Shown here in pieces: positions 1 through 10,418 of a stretch of DNA of 64,000 bases. The notes under the pieces were generated by a model. The model saw only the letters and a program-made list of their open reading frames with translations, was not told where the DNA came from and ran no database searches. This DNA comes from Chiridota heheva (lineage: Eukaryota; Echinodermata; Holothuroidea; Apodida; Chiridotidae), in contig JAIGNY010001857.1 of the NCBI GenBank assembly GCA_020152595.1, positions 1,170,001-1,234,000 on the forward strand. The letters run 5' to 3'. The position numbers and the translations under genes were made by a program. Positions within the stretch are counted from its first letter, which is position 1. Each line of letters opens with the position of its first letter.

Positions 1-360
1 TTCGTTTTTTCTATTTGAGTTGTCCTACTTTTACCAACCTCTTTATTAACATTATTTATGGTTTATCAAGTAAAAATACATGGAAAGAATGGATTTTACA
101 GAAAGTTTTACAGTTGCCTTCACAGAGCTTTTGATCATTTTGGTGTTTACAGCAAACAATACTACCCCTTCCCACGAAGGTATGCTCCCCCTCCCCACGA
201 AGGTATGCTCCCCTTTCCATGAGGGTATGCTCTCCCTCATTTATGAAATTAGAGGAAAGAAAATAGAGATCACTGGTATCTCTTCTTTAAATATCAGTGT
301 GATCCCTATACTTAATTTGAAAGGATGAACATGTAACAAGATTATAAAAGGCACTGTCAT
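1..360. other. Non-coding stretch with a three-copy 23-bp repeat
   Basis: I see no gene here. A short direct repeat of about 23 bp, containing the core ACGAAGGTATGCTCCCC, occurs three times between about 166 and 236, the third copy diverged. It makes short frames appear open on both strands. Confidence 0.5.
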
Positions 361-735
361 CAGTGGTGTAGCTAAGGGAGGGGGGGGGAGAGCGCCCCCC
401 TATACGGAAATTTCCCCCAAACTCGGAAAATTTGTTCAGATTCTAAATTGTAAAATAGAAAATCAGTGCGTTTTTGGTAATCCCAATGAGAGCGTTCAGT
501 CTTAGTTCAGTTACCAGCCATCTTGGGGAAGATGATCACACAATTTGGGAATTTGCTATTTTTTTTAATTAGGTCTAGAGTTTAGACTATTTTCAGACTT
601 TTTCATCAAAATCACTAACATTTTTGCTCAATATATCTGTCTATTTCCTCACAAATTCCAGAAAGTTTATCCTCAAAATTTTCCTCAAAAAATCTAAAAT
701 TTGTCATCAAAATCTCTAGAAAAAAATTGCTGATT
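361..735 (+). mobile_element. hAT-like element, left end, with degenerate AT-rich interior
   Basis: The left end reads CAGTGGTGTAGCTAAGGGAG, which resembles the CAGNG-type terminal inverted repeat of hAT transposons. G and C runs follow, then a degenerate AT-rich stretch (about 590-735) with repeated TTTTCNTCAAAATTT-like motifs. No right terminus or transposase was found, so this is probably a decayed non-autonomous copy. The same order (terminus, G/C run, AT-rich degenerate repeats) recurs at 4447, 17152 and 44098. Confidence 0.4.
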
Positions 736-837
736 GTTTTTAGTCTGAAAAGAATAACCTGGCACATGATATCTTTAGACAATCAACACACTGAGATGGA
801 TCTAATGTAGAACAATGTTTTGGAACAATGAGCTGAC

Positions 838-1850
838 CCAGCAAGGCTAAAGGAGTTCCGAAAACCATTTCAGCGGATAAAGACTAAGAATCACACTTAA
901 CTACGGAGCGAATGCCTAGAAGAACTAATGGCAACACTTCTGTCCAATGCATATTATCTGCATGAGCGTTGATAGCAGTTTTCATTTGCCGATGGAAACA
1001 TTCCACAAGGCCATTGGCCTGGGGATGATAAGATGTAGTTCTCATGCATATAGAACCAAGTAGTTTGTTAAGGTTCTAAAACAAATTGGATTTAAACTGG
1101 GCTCCTCTGTCAGTCGTTATAGTAACAGGTAGCCAAACATAAAATCCAATGCTGAACAAAAGCTTCTGCGACTTTTTCTGCAAGTGTATTTGGAATAGGA
1201 ATGGCTTTCGCCCATCTTGTAAAACGATCAACGATGGTTAAGATGTATGAAAAACCATCTGTTGGAGGTAACGGACCTACAATATCCATATGAATATTCT
1301 CAAAACGAGAGCTAGGTGGCGCAAAGGTTCGTAATGGTGCCACATTGTGGCTATGAACCTTCATCCTTTGACACACTAAACTTGAATAAGTTTTGACCCA
1401 ATTGTTAACATCCTTCTTGATACCTGGCCAAACAAAACGTTGTAGTATAAGGCACTGAGTAGCACGTGAACCATGTGAAAGTGAATGTAATGAAGCAAAG
1501 ACTTGTTGCTACATTCCTTTGGCACTATTGGTCTTGCATGACCGGTGGAAACATCACAAACTATAGTTGCATCTGCGAATGGTAGAGGTATATCTCTAAG
1601 CTTTAAAGATGATGAATTACATATAGCTCTTTATCACCCTTGTGCTTGAAAGTTATGTCACTCAAATCTACAGCTACACAGGTTGAAATTGCTTGAACAT
1701 TGCGGGACAATGCATCCGCAACCACATTCTCTTTGCCTTTCATATGTCTAATGTCAGTGGAGAACTGAAAAATAAAACCTAACTGACAAATCTCTCTTGG
1801 CAAATTTTTGTCGTATTTTGCTGATAAAGCATATTTCGCCAGGAGGGATC
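838..1850 (-). pseudogene. Ty3/gypsy retrotransposon pol remnant (RNase H tail and integrase)
   Basis: Read on the minus strand this is the 3' half of a Ty3/gypsy-type pol gene. From about 1850 to 1680 it encodes the end of RNase H, with DIRHMKGKENVVADALSRN, the typical ADALSR ending. From about 1470 it encodes the integrase N-terminal region with RFVWPGIKKDVNNWV, then the catalytic core: HMDIVGPLPP (first Asp), VDRFTRW, TTDRGAQF (second Asp, near 1100) and YHPQANGLVECFH (Glu, near 1020). The three DDE acidic residues are present, but the gene is dead: a TAG stop lies between DRGAQFKSNLF and NLNKLLG, another stop follows GIRSVVKCDS, and at least one frameshift separates RNase H from integrase near 1500. 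No gag, protease, reverse-transcriptase core or LTR was recognised. It is an old internal fragment. Family assignment is strong; clade is not determined. Confidence 0.9.
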
Positions 1851-1852
1851 TA

Positions 1853-2050
1853 TATGTAGCAACCAGTAGTTCAAATGTTTGGCTGTAGTACATAGCCAAT
1901 GATCATTTGTTAAACTACCCCCCTCTTTTTACAGATACAAATCTTATATAACTATATACATCTTTTGTACAAGAAGTAGAGGCGGTAGTTTTACAAATGA
2001 TTATTGGCTCTATACTACAGCCATACGTTAAAACTACTGGTTGCTACGTA
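1853..2050. repeat. Foldback inverted repeat, about 70-bp arms and 55-bp spacer
   Basis: The left arm (about 1853-1923) and right arm (about 1979-2050) are imperfect reverse complements. Both contain GTAGCAACCAGTAGTT, GGCTGTAGTA and ATCATTTGT in matching order, with about four-fifths identity by eye. The left arm abuts, and perhaps overlaps, the truncated RNase H end of the gypsy remnant. It could be a foldback MITE that inserted into pol, or an inverted duplication of pol-flanking DNA. Confidence 0.65.
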
Positions 2051-2740
2051 CTAACATATACCAGGCTCAATTGTGAATTAGTTGTGTGCTAACTAACCAG
2101 GTTTGTGGATCCAAGCAAAATGCTCAAACACAGAACAATTCACACTGCATTGTCGATGACACAATGAAATAATGAAAGTCACTTCAGATTAACTTATCTC
2201 AAATATGAGAGTCTGTACGGTATACATGACTTGTTCTTTTCCTTAAAAATTTGTTCCAGTAGATTATGACCACAAACTTACTGTAGCAAATAATGAGACC
2301 ACTTATCTTACTTAGAATAACTGCTCAATTAGGAGAATGAATACAATGGGGCCATTGATAAGGGAATTTGATTCTAATTACTTGTGGTTTTCAGAATAAA
2401 GAAAATAAAGAGGAAAAGTCTGACCCAACCTGCTTATTTATCAGGTGGGGTCTGACTGTTTAAAATTTCAAGGAGCACAACAACTAATGAATCAAGTGTC
2501 CCTATATGGTGACACTGCCATATACTGTGTAGTATATATATAGTGACACTACATCAGTGTCACTGCAGTATAGTGACACACTACTGTGTCATATATTGAA
2601 AATAGCATTAATTTTGTAGTGTACATACATTTACACTTGTCTTTATTGGTGTGTCATAGTGTCATATATTCTCTGCAATTTACTGAAATTTGGTAATAGT
2701 ACCTGATTGGTTTAAAAATTACTGCTGCACTGCAATGGCT
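2051..2740. other. Non-coding, with short TGTCAC-type repeats
   Basis: I recognise no gene. Between about 2500 and 2665 the motif AGTGTCA and its complement recur many times (for example TATAGTGACACT and CAGTGTCACTG), giving small local hairpins. Confidence 0.4.
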
Positions 2741-3800
2741 GCACAGTTGGGATTAACCCTGGGGACTTGCCTGAGAGAGGCACAGCTGGGATTAAACCTG
2801 GGGACTTGCCTGAGAGAGGCACAGTTGGGATTAAACCTGGGGACTTGCCAGAGAGGCACAGTTGGAATTAAACCTGGGGACTTGCCTGAGAGAGGCACAG
2901 TTGGGATTAAACCTGGGGACTTGCCTGAGAGAGGCACAGTTGGGATTAAACCTGGGGACTTGCCTGAGAGAGGCACAGTTGGGATTAACCCTGGGCACTT
3001 GCCTGAGAGAGGCACAGTTGGGATTAAACCTGGGGACTTGCCTGAGAGAGGCACAGTTGGGATTAAACCTGGGGACTTGCCTGAGAGAGGTACAGTTGGG
3101 ATTGACCCTGGGGACTTGCCTAAGAGAGGTACATTTGGGATTAACCCTGGGGACTTGCCTGAGAGAGACACAGTTGGGATTAAACCTGGGGACTTGCCTG
3201 AGAGAGGCACAGTTGGGATTTAACCTGGGGACTTGCCTGAGAGAGGCACAGTTGGGATAAACCTGGGGACTTGCCTGAGAGAGGTACAGTTGGGATTGAC
3301 CCTGGGGACTTGCCTAAGAGAGGTACAGTTGGGATTAACCCTGGAGACTTGCCTACGAGAGGTACAGTTGTGATTAACCCTGGGGACTTGCCTGAGAGAG
3401 GTACAGTTGTGATTAACCCTGGGGACTTGCCTGAGAGAGGTACAGTTGGGATTAACCCTGGGGACTTGCCTACGAGAGGTACAGTTGGGATTAGCCCTGG
3501 GGACTTGCCTGAGAGAGGTACAGTTGGGATTAACCCTGGGGACTTGCCTGAGAGAGGTACAGTTGGGATTAACCCTGGGGACTTGCCTGAGAGAGGTACA
3601 GTTGGGATTAACCCTGGGGACTTGCCTGAGAAAGGTACAGTTGGGATTAACCCTGGGGACTTGCCTGAGAGAGGTACAGTTGGGATTAACCCTGGGGACT
3701 TGCCTGAGAGAGGTACAGTTGGGATTAACCCTGGGGACTTGCTTGAGAAGAGGTCAGTTGGGATTAACCCTGGGGACTTGCTTGAGAGAGGTTTCAGTTT
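2741..3800. repeat. 39-bp minisatellite, about 27 copies
   Basis: The unit contains CACAGTTGGGATTAAACC followed by TGGGGACTTGCCTGAGAGAG. Because 39 is 13 codons, frames stay open on both strands (for example RGTVGIKPGDLPE on plus and PLSGKSPGLIPTV on minus); these are not considered genes. Units before about 3260 mostly read GGCACAG...AAACCTGG, while later ones mostly read GGTACAG...AACCCTGG, so the array has two homogenised blocks. A few 1-3 bp indels occur, and the last two units are diverged. Confidence 0.95.
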
Positions 3801-4446
3801 GTGAGATGATGGCATAAAGGTACAAGTGCTTTCAGGCCTTAGCAACAAGAGCTATTATCCCAAATAACAATACTTCTTGTTTGATTAAGTTTTAAAAACA
3901 CAATGTTTGGTATTAACGGTCTGTCATTTTCTTAGAGTATTACAATCTCTAAATTTAAATATTTTCAATTAGCAATAAAGTTAGGCAATTTCTTTTCACT
4001 GAAAATGTTCTATATTATGTCTGGGCCAACTTAAGTTTCCTGAAAAATAAATTCATGACTTCAAATAAACAAAATAAAAAATCAATCAATCAATAATTCA
4101 GAATTCATGAGAATACAACAAACATTGATGCATTTGTTTATACCCTGCAGCTTTTATTGATCATCAACACATGCTTAAGCAATGTGAAAGCCTTGTTTTA
4201 GAAATACAAAATACATCTCAACTAATGTAGTGAATTCTAAACCTTTGCCTTAAACTGGAATATATACTCACTTTGATCAATTTAGATTCATATCTCATAT
4301 CCGGGAAGGCCGCGACAATAACTTTGGTTTTTCCATAATATTTCATGCTGTGGAATGTGATAAAAATTACAGCAAACATGTCTGTGATAGCTAGGATATG
4401 TTCTGAAATTGTATTGAATATCAAAATAATACTGAGGTATTCACAT
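3801..4446. other. AT-rich non-coding stretch
   Basis: No gene, structured RNA or repeat family was recognised apart from a short (ATCA)n-like run near 4081-4095. Confidence 0.4.
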
Positions 4447-5200
4447 CAGTGGCAGATCCAGGATTCAACAAAAAGGGGTGGCCAAAGGAGCGTCCCATCA
4501 GGGTGCAGACAGTGGTGTAACCAAGAGGGCAGGGGCAGCTGCCCCCTGGCCCGGGCCCTATAAGGGGGCCCATGAAAAAATACACCATTATACCATACCC
4601 CCAGCTGTAGGGCCCTAGCTATGCCACTGGGTGCAGGAAGGGTTCCTTTTCAGGGCAATGGGGATAAAGGGGAGGGGGCTGAAACCTGGAAAAAAAAATC
4701 CCAGTTACAAGATGAAAAAATGCAATGCTAAATGAAGTTTCCATCAACATTCATTCACATTGGTTCTAATCAGGAAATTTCACAATTTTAGGATTTTTCT
4801 GGAAATATTCTTTCATTTTCAGATATTTTCTTCACTTTTCAGGAAATTTTCTTCTTTTTTTAGGAAAATTCCTTTATTTTCGGGCAGTTTTCTTCAAGTG
4901 TCTTAGATTTTCATCCATTTTTAGGAAATTTCCTTCCTTTTTGACAGTTTTATCAATTTTGGGAAAATTTCCTTAAATTACTGTGTCAATTTTGCCAAAG
5001 TTCAGAAAGAAAAATGTTTTTAGGAAATTTGCCACATATTACTAAAATTTCACAATAGTTTTGCCACATTTGCCTTCAATATTACCAATTTATTCTATTC
5101 AATTTTAATTATTTCTCAATTTTATCTCCCAAACAAGCAGGAAACGCAACCTAAAAAGGTGAAATCAGGGGGGAATTTTACCCCGTCCCACACTTCCTAT
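4447..5200 (+). mobile_element. hAT-like element interrupted by a second hAT-like MITE
   Basis: The left end CAGTGGCAGATCCAGGATTC is a hAT-like terminus. The element is interrupted at 4510 by another MITE. Its interior from about 4740 to 5110 is an AT-rich string of diverged, roughly 20-bp motifs of the form TTTTCAGGAAATTTTCTTC. A GC-rich tract (5166-5200) may be near its right end, but I could not identify a matching right terminus. No transposase is present. Confidence 0.45.
4510..4629. mobile_element. Nested hAT-like MITE with 8-bp target duplication
   Basis: This 120-bp element starts CAGTGGTGTAACCAAG and ends CTAGCTATGCCACTG; the ends are inverted repeats of each other with a few mismatches. 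It is flanked by GGTGCAGA (4502-4509) and GGTGCAGG (4630-4637), a 7/8 match with the 8-bp target duplication made by hAT transposases. The interior is GC-rich with a GGCCCGGGCCC palindrome. It sits inside the older element that begins at 4447. Confidence 0.8.
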
Positions 5201-6261
5201 GTCTCCAAGTCCCATCAAGTTTTAAATTCTGGGGTAATTAAGTTTCATAATAGCATTACATTCGATGAGATAGAGTAAGGTAGAATAAGAAAGATTGACA
5301 GGTCTACATGATGTGTTACACCATAGGAAGACTCGGATTACTAGTCCCCCTGGATGATCACCAATCACAGATGGCAGAATAGCTACATGTTTGCATAATT
5401 ATATTTTGAAATAGATGTTTAGAGAATTAATATTGTAAGTTTATCTCATATGAATTAAGGACTACATTTAATGTGTAATTCTTTTGAGGAGCTTTTCAAG
5501 TTTAACTTGATCTCATGTGTGTAAATGGCTGATGTACACAATCTACTGTACAAGGTTGGTGTCCTGCTTCACTTGCCAAACAATTGTTCATGCATTTTTA
5601 AGAAAATTCAGGTAACTTTTTCACAAATGGAATCTTTTATCTTCAAACTTAGCAAATTCACAAATAGAAAGTTCTATTTTCTGCTCGATCCTTACCAATG
5701 ACGAATATAAATCGTTGTATCTTCACATGATCCAATGGTACTGTTGCAATGTAGTCTATTCCAAAATAGATCTCACTCACACAGAGAATTTGTTCAAAAG
5801 AAGAAACGAATCAAGAACAGTGATCTGCATACATCACTCCCAATCAGGCATTCCATGTAACAAAATGCTGACAAGACCCTCAAAAGAAACACGGATTTGA
5901 TTTAAACGGCACCCTGCTTCTTGAATTAGACTAATGAAGAACCAACTATTTGCTGAACACAAGCCAAATCATTCCTTTCACGTAATTACACTCACATGAA
6001 AAAAACAAACCACTGGAATGCTTCCCGCCTATTAATCAAGATTATAAATGACTTCAGTCACAATCTAAAAACAAACCAAATAAATTACAATTTTGCAGCC
6101 TTGTATAATCATTGCAAATACACATAACATGTTAAGCTTGAAATATAGAGCATGAATAGAGATGCTGACTTCATGATCATCACTTCAGTGGTCAAGCAAG
6201 TTGATCTCACATGAAAGAGGAACTCAAAAGAAACAAGATGGTAAAGAAACTACTTCAATAT
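5201..6261. other. Non-coding stretch, nothing recognised
   Basis: Short open frames occur but none has recognisable motifs. I see no tandem array or transposon terminus. Confidence 0.4.
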
Positions 6262-7795
6262 TTCATTTCATTTATTTGTTTTTCCACAACATATTTACAT
6301 ATAATTACAAAAGAGTTTTATTTACAAATATTTAAAAAATATGTGTATACAGAAGAAAATATATGCTTGTGAATAAAGTGTTGTATACAAACTCTGGTGA
6401 GCTTAACTGAGCACAACACTCCCAAATTACAGATCAAAAATGATAACAAATATGGCAGAATGAAACGCCCCACCCCACACACCAACAGATATAATCCAAA
6501 CCAACCCCCACCCACCCAATCCCAAGTGTATTAAGGATGTAAGTAATTAACAGTAAAAGGGAATGATTAAAAACAAATCAATAGTTCATGATGCATTTAC
6601 GTTTAAGGGTTTTTCTAAAACAGACCAAAGATTTGCAGCTTTGTACGTCAGTTGAGAGGGAATTCCAGGAATCAATTTCACGGTTACACGAATTGAATCT
6701 TATAATGTTGGTGCGACAGGGAACAGAATGGATGTTGATTGACTAATGGGTAATATAGTTGTGTGTGTCTTTGTTTGTCCTAAACATTTTTATAAAAGGT
6801 GGAGGAAGATTATTTTTAGTAACCCAGTAAGCAAAGGTGGCAAGATTGATGTTATTGGGATCTGGTAGTTTAAAGGAGGTTAAGAGACAAAAATAAATGG
6901 CTAGTACTGTCACAATAATAAGCATTGGTGATAAGTCGCATGGCCCGCTATTACTAGTACTGTCACGATAACAAGCATTGGTGGTATGTGGGATGGCCCA
7001 CTATTACTAGTACTGTCACAATAATAAGCATTGGTGATATGTCGGATGGCCCGTTATTACTAGTACTGTCACAATAATAAGCATTGGTGATATGTCGGAT
7101 GGCCCGCTATTACTAGTACTGTCACAATAATAAGCATTGGTGATATGTCGAATGGCCCGTTATTACTAGTACTGTCGCGATAATAAGCATTGGTGATATG
7201 TCGGATGGCCCACTATTACTAGTACTATCACAATAATAAGCATTGGTGATATGTCGGATGACCCGTTATTACTAGTACTGTCATGATAATAAGCATTGGT
7301 GATATGTCGGATGGCCCGCTATTACTAGTACTGTCATGATAATAAACATTGGTGATACGTCGGATGGCCCGCTATTACTAATACTGTCATGATAATAAGC
7401 ATTGGTGATATGTCAGATGGCCCGTTATTATTAGTACTGTCACAATAATAAGCATTGGTGATATGTCGGATGGCCCGTTATTACTAGTACTGTCACGATA
7501 ATAAGCATTGGTGATATGTCGGATGGCCCGTTATTACTAGTACTGTCATGATAATAAGCATTGGTGATATGCCGGATGGCCAGTTTTTGTAAGATGACTA
7601 ATTCATTTAATAAAAGTTAGTTAGTTGCACTCGACCAAACACTGCAACAGTAGATAAATGAGGTAAAATAAGTGTTCGATATAAGAACCTTAAAATTGTT
7701 CGTGTAATAAAAGGTTTCAATTTTGACAAGATACCAACAATTTCATCAGACATTGAATGAATATCTATTCCCATAAGAGATATTCAAGTTTGAAG
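6262..7795 (-). pseudogene. LINE (CR1/L2/RTE-like) reverse-transcriptase C-terminal remnant with 3' UTR
   Basis: On the minus strand, pieces of a non-LTR retrotransposon ORF2 tail appear in order. Near 7780-7660: SDEIVGILSKLKPFITRTIL and LILPHLS, the usual post-catalytic helix region. Near 7655-7590: CSVWSSATN, a stop, then LLLNELVILQKLAIRHITNA. At 6960-6830: RLITNAYYCDSTS, then KLPDPNNINLATFAYWV and LPPPFIKMFRTN. At 6760-6600: IHSVPCRTNIIRF, WNSLSTDVQSCKSL and FRKTLKRK. This is the ordinary order in CR1/L2/RTE-like LINEs. Stops and frameshifts make it a pseudogene. A 3' UTR with AATAAA and an AAATG-type tail follows to about 6262. Between the two coding halves lies a 53-bp tandem array whose unit is itself LINE coding sequence. 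The catalytic FADD-box region and 5' part are absent, consistent with 5' truncation. Exact clade is uncertain. Confidence 0.8.
6898..7590. repeat. 53-bp tandem array derived from LINE coding sequence, about 13 copies
   Basis: The unit contains GGTGATATGTCGGATGGCCC and TTACTAGTACTGTCACAATA; successive GCATTGG motifs are 53 bp apart (for example 7028, 7081, 7134). On the minus strand one unit encodes AIRHITNAYY, the segment that occurs once in related LINE reverse transcriptases. Flanking single-copy LINE sequence continues on both sides. 53 is not a multiple of three, so the expansion shifts frame. Confidence 0.9.
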
Positions 7796-8041
7796 GTGGC
7801 GCCCTTATCCTCACATTCTCAACAATTGTTAATGTATTTTGAAGAAAATTTATTTATCTTTTTTACTATTGGAATTATTCTTCCTCAAACTTTCTTTAGG
7901 TGGTAAATTATAATTACCTTTACTAGATTGAAGAGTGGATACAGTGCTCACCAAAGGGCTGATGACAATGACAAAGTTTATTTCCAGGGAAGGGGGCGGG
8001 GGGCGGGGGCACTTCATATTAAAAGTGGTAGAAGTGTGCAA

Positions 8042-8660
8042 GCCAGTGGCATGGTGGGTCATGTTTGACTGGGGGAAGGTATTTTGGCCCCCCTCCCCCC
8101 AACAAAAAAAATGAATAAACAAAACAAAACAAAACAAACAGAAGTAAAATGTCTGGCACTAGATCTTAATAAGCAGCAGCATAGAAAGATATTTGACATT
8201 TAGGGGCCAGATTTTATTTTTATTTTAGGTTATCAGTCCAAAAACTATTTGTAAGGGGGCCGGGGAAGGGACGGGGACAAGGGAGGGGCAGGGGTTTACA
8301 GTTTTGGTAAAATTTGACAATATTTTATGAAAATTAATACAAAATTCTGCAAAATGAAGGAAATTTTCATAAATTGAAAAACAATTCTCAAAAATTAAGG
8401 AAATTCAATGAAAGTAATGTAATTGAGGAAAATTGAAAGTTATTTCCAGAAAACTGAAGAAAATTTCCTAAAAAAGAAGGAAATTTTCTAAAAACTATAA
8501 AGAAAGCTTTTCGAAAATTTAAGAATATGTCCCAAAAATTAAGGAAATTTCACGCAAATTAAAACAAACTTTAAAGTTTGGAGTTAATTCATGATAATGA
8601 AAGAAATGCTACAAAACTAGAAAAATTGGATATTTCCTGAAACTTGAAGATTTCCAGAAG
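8042..8660. repeat. Diverged AT-rich short-period repeat with a hAT-like end
   Basis: CAGTGGCATGGTGGG near 8044 resembles a hAT-like terminus. From about 8310 to 8660 there are many degenerate motifs like AATTAAGGAAATTTTC, with period roughly 18-22 bp and no clean unit. The strand is opposite to the similar stretches at 4740 and 44098. No gene is visible. Confidence 0.35.
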
Positions 8661-8689
8661 AAAAGACAAGATGCCATGGAATCTTCACC

Positions 8690-8906
8690 GTTTGCACTAG
8701 ACCAAAAAGTGAGGGTGCTCGTTTCTACTCATTTCACAGATATTTTATACGCAACAGATAGATAAACTTCATGCCTCCATAGCCCAGATGACGTGAGGGC
8801 AAAGGTCACCTGAATATTTATATTAACCATAAAATTACCATACCATTGTGTGCTATATAAGGACCCCCTAAAAATATGCCCTCACTTTTTGGTCTAGTGC
8901 TCCTTT
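8690..8906. mobile_element. MITE, about 215 bp, ACTAGACCAAAAAGTGAG family
   Basis: The left terminus GCACTAGACCAAAAAGTGAG (8694-8713) is inverted at the right end as CTCACTTTTTGGTCTAGTGC (8881-8900) without mismatch. The right flank is TCCTTTAC. The interior has CTCCATAGCCC and GACGTGAGGGCAAAGGTCAC, which recur in reverse orientation in the copy at 21939. No open frame: non-autonomous. Confidence 0.85.
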
Positions 8907-9231
8907 ACAATCAATTCATTCATTACTGTTGGGGAGGGGGAAAATGGTACTTTTCCCCAATAAGATTATTGGGGTTTCCCCCCCCCCCTTCCTCCTCTCC
9001 TCCATTCCTGGCCCTGGTTCCTAAGCCACTGATTGGCATGCACTATTTAAATGGCAGATAAATTCATCAAGTTCATTATAGTTGACAGTCAGATAAAGTC
9101 AGATAAGCCCTCCCAAAAACCCTGTGCTTCTCCTTATTTCGGAAGCAGAAAATTGCTTAAAATCCAAGAGTGGAGATTTATCTTTCTCGTGATTTTGGTA
9201 GCAGGAAGTTGCTTAAAATCAGTGTTTCAAT
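8907..9231. repeat. C/G-run tract, then diverged roughly 100-bp repeat
   Basis: After a G-run and C-run (8932-9000) the segment from about 9110 holds two motifs, GCAGAAAATTGCTTAAAATC and GGAAGTTGCTTAAAATCAGT. They are reverse-complement relatives of the units at 13480-14156. Confidence 0.55.
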
Positions 9232-9505
9232 TCTAGGGGTGAAGTCCTATTAGGGGTGAAGCCCTGTTATGGGTGAAGCGCTGTTAGGGGTGAAGCGCTG
9301 TTAGGGGTGAAGCACTGTTAGGGGTAAAGCCCTGTTAGGGGTGAAGCCCTGTTAGGGGCCAAGCCCTGTTAGGGGCCAAGCCCTGTTAGGGGCCAAGCTC
9401 TATTAGGGGCCAAGCCCTGTTAGGGGCCACACCCTGTTAGGGGCCAAGCCTTGTTAGGGGCCAAACCCTGTTATCGGTCAAGCCCTGTTATCGGTCAAGC
9501 CCTGT
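9232..9505. repeat. 17-bp minisatellite, about 16 copies
   Basis: The unit is GTTAGGGGTGAAGCCCT with variants GGGGCCAAG and ATCGGTCAAG toward the right. The reverse complement of the same unit forms the array at 14157-14424. Confidence 0.95.
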
Positions 9506-10418
9506 TTCTCAGTCCTTGCAAATGGTATCTAAACATTTTTGTATTCTTTTACATGCCAAAAAAGGGACCTTTACTGGGGAGTTGGGGGGAACAAATGAGC
9601 TAAGTGGTGGGCCACACGGGACTGCAGGCCGCCCCCTAGTATGTATGTTAGAAAAGGCCCTGCCCAGTACCCACACACAACCCCTGTTCCCAGCTCTTTA
9701 TTGTAAATTAAATTATAAATGATCTTCCAACATATTGCAATATTTAAAGCGTCTTTCTTCTAATACTACTTTTCATTACCCTTATATTGATTTCAGAGAA
9801 AGTTTGAAGGATCGACTGACTACACATAATTCTAAATCAGGTTAAATATAATTCATTTCTACAATTTCATTAAGATTCATTTCATTTCTTTATTAGCTTA
9901 TACTACAAAATTTCCTTTACTTTCAATGTGGATAACTTGATACAATCAGGGACACAAATTACAGCACTTTCTCCCCTTTTCACGCACCTAGATTCACTGC
10001 TGGTGTGCGATCTGCAAGAAAAGGTTTTCATGATATATCTGCTATATTGAAGACAGGTTCAAGGAGGTGCCAAGTACCTTTGTCAGGGATTGTAGCTTCC
10101 ACATTTCTAAAACTTGTAATCTACCGCACATGTGCAGTATTAACAGTACTCTTTTATGAGAGGTTTTTCATTAAATTAATAAAATTGACTTCTTTCATAC
10201 TGTGGGTATCACAATTTTGTACTGCAGGTACCAAAAAATATGTTGTACAGCAGGTATGGTTTTTGGTTGATGGGCTGCACCAGTGGCAGGGGGCAATTAA
10301 CATCCCCCGGTGAAGCTTTCTGAGAGGGTGACGAATGCTCACAGGGGGGCAAAATTTGTTTCCTGAGAATATATTTTATATTCTTTTATTCTCAACTTGT
10401 CTCAAAAGATGTTTATTC
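9506..10418. other. Non-coding stretch, nothing recognised
   Basis: No gene or clear repeat boundary was found. Open frames at 10005-10313 and on the opposite strand lack recognisable motifs. Confidence 0.4.
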
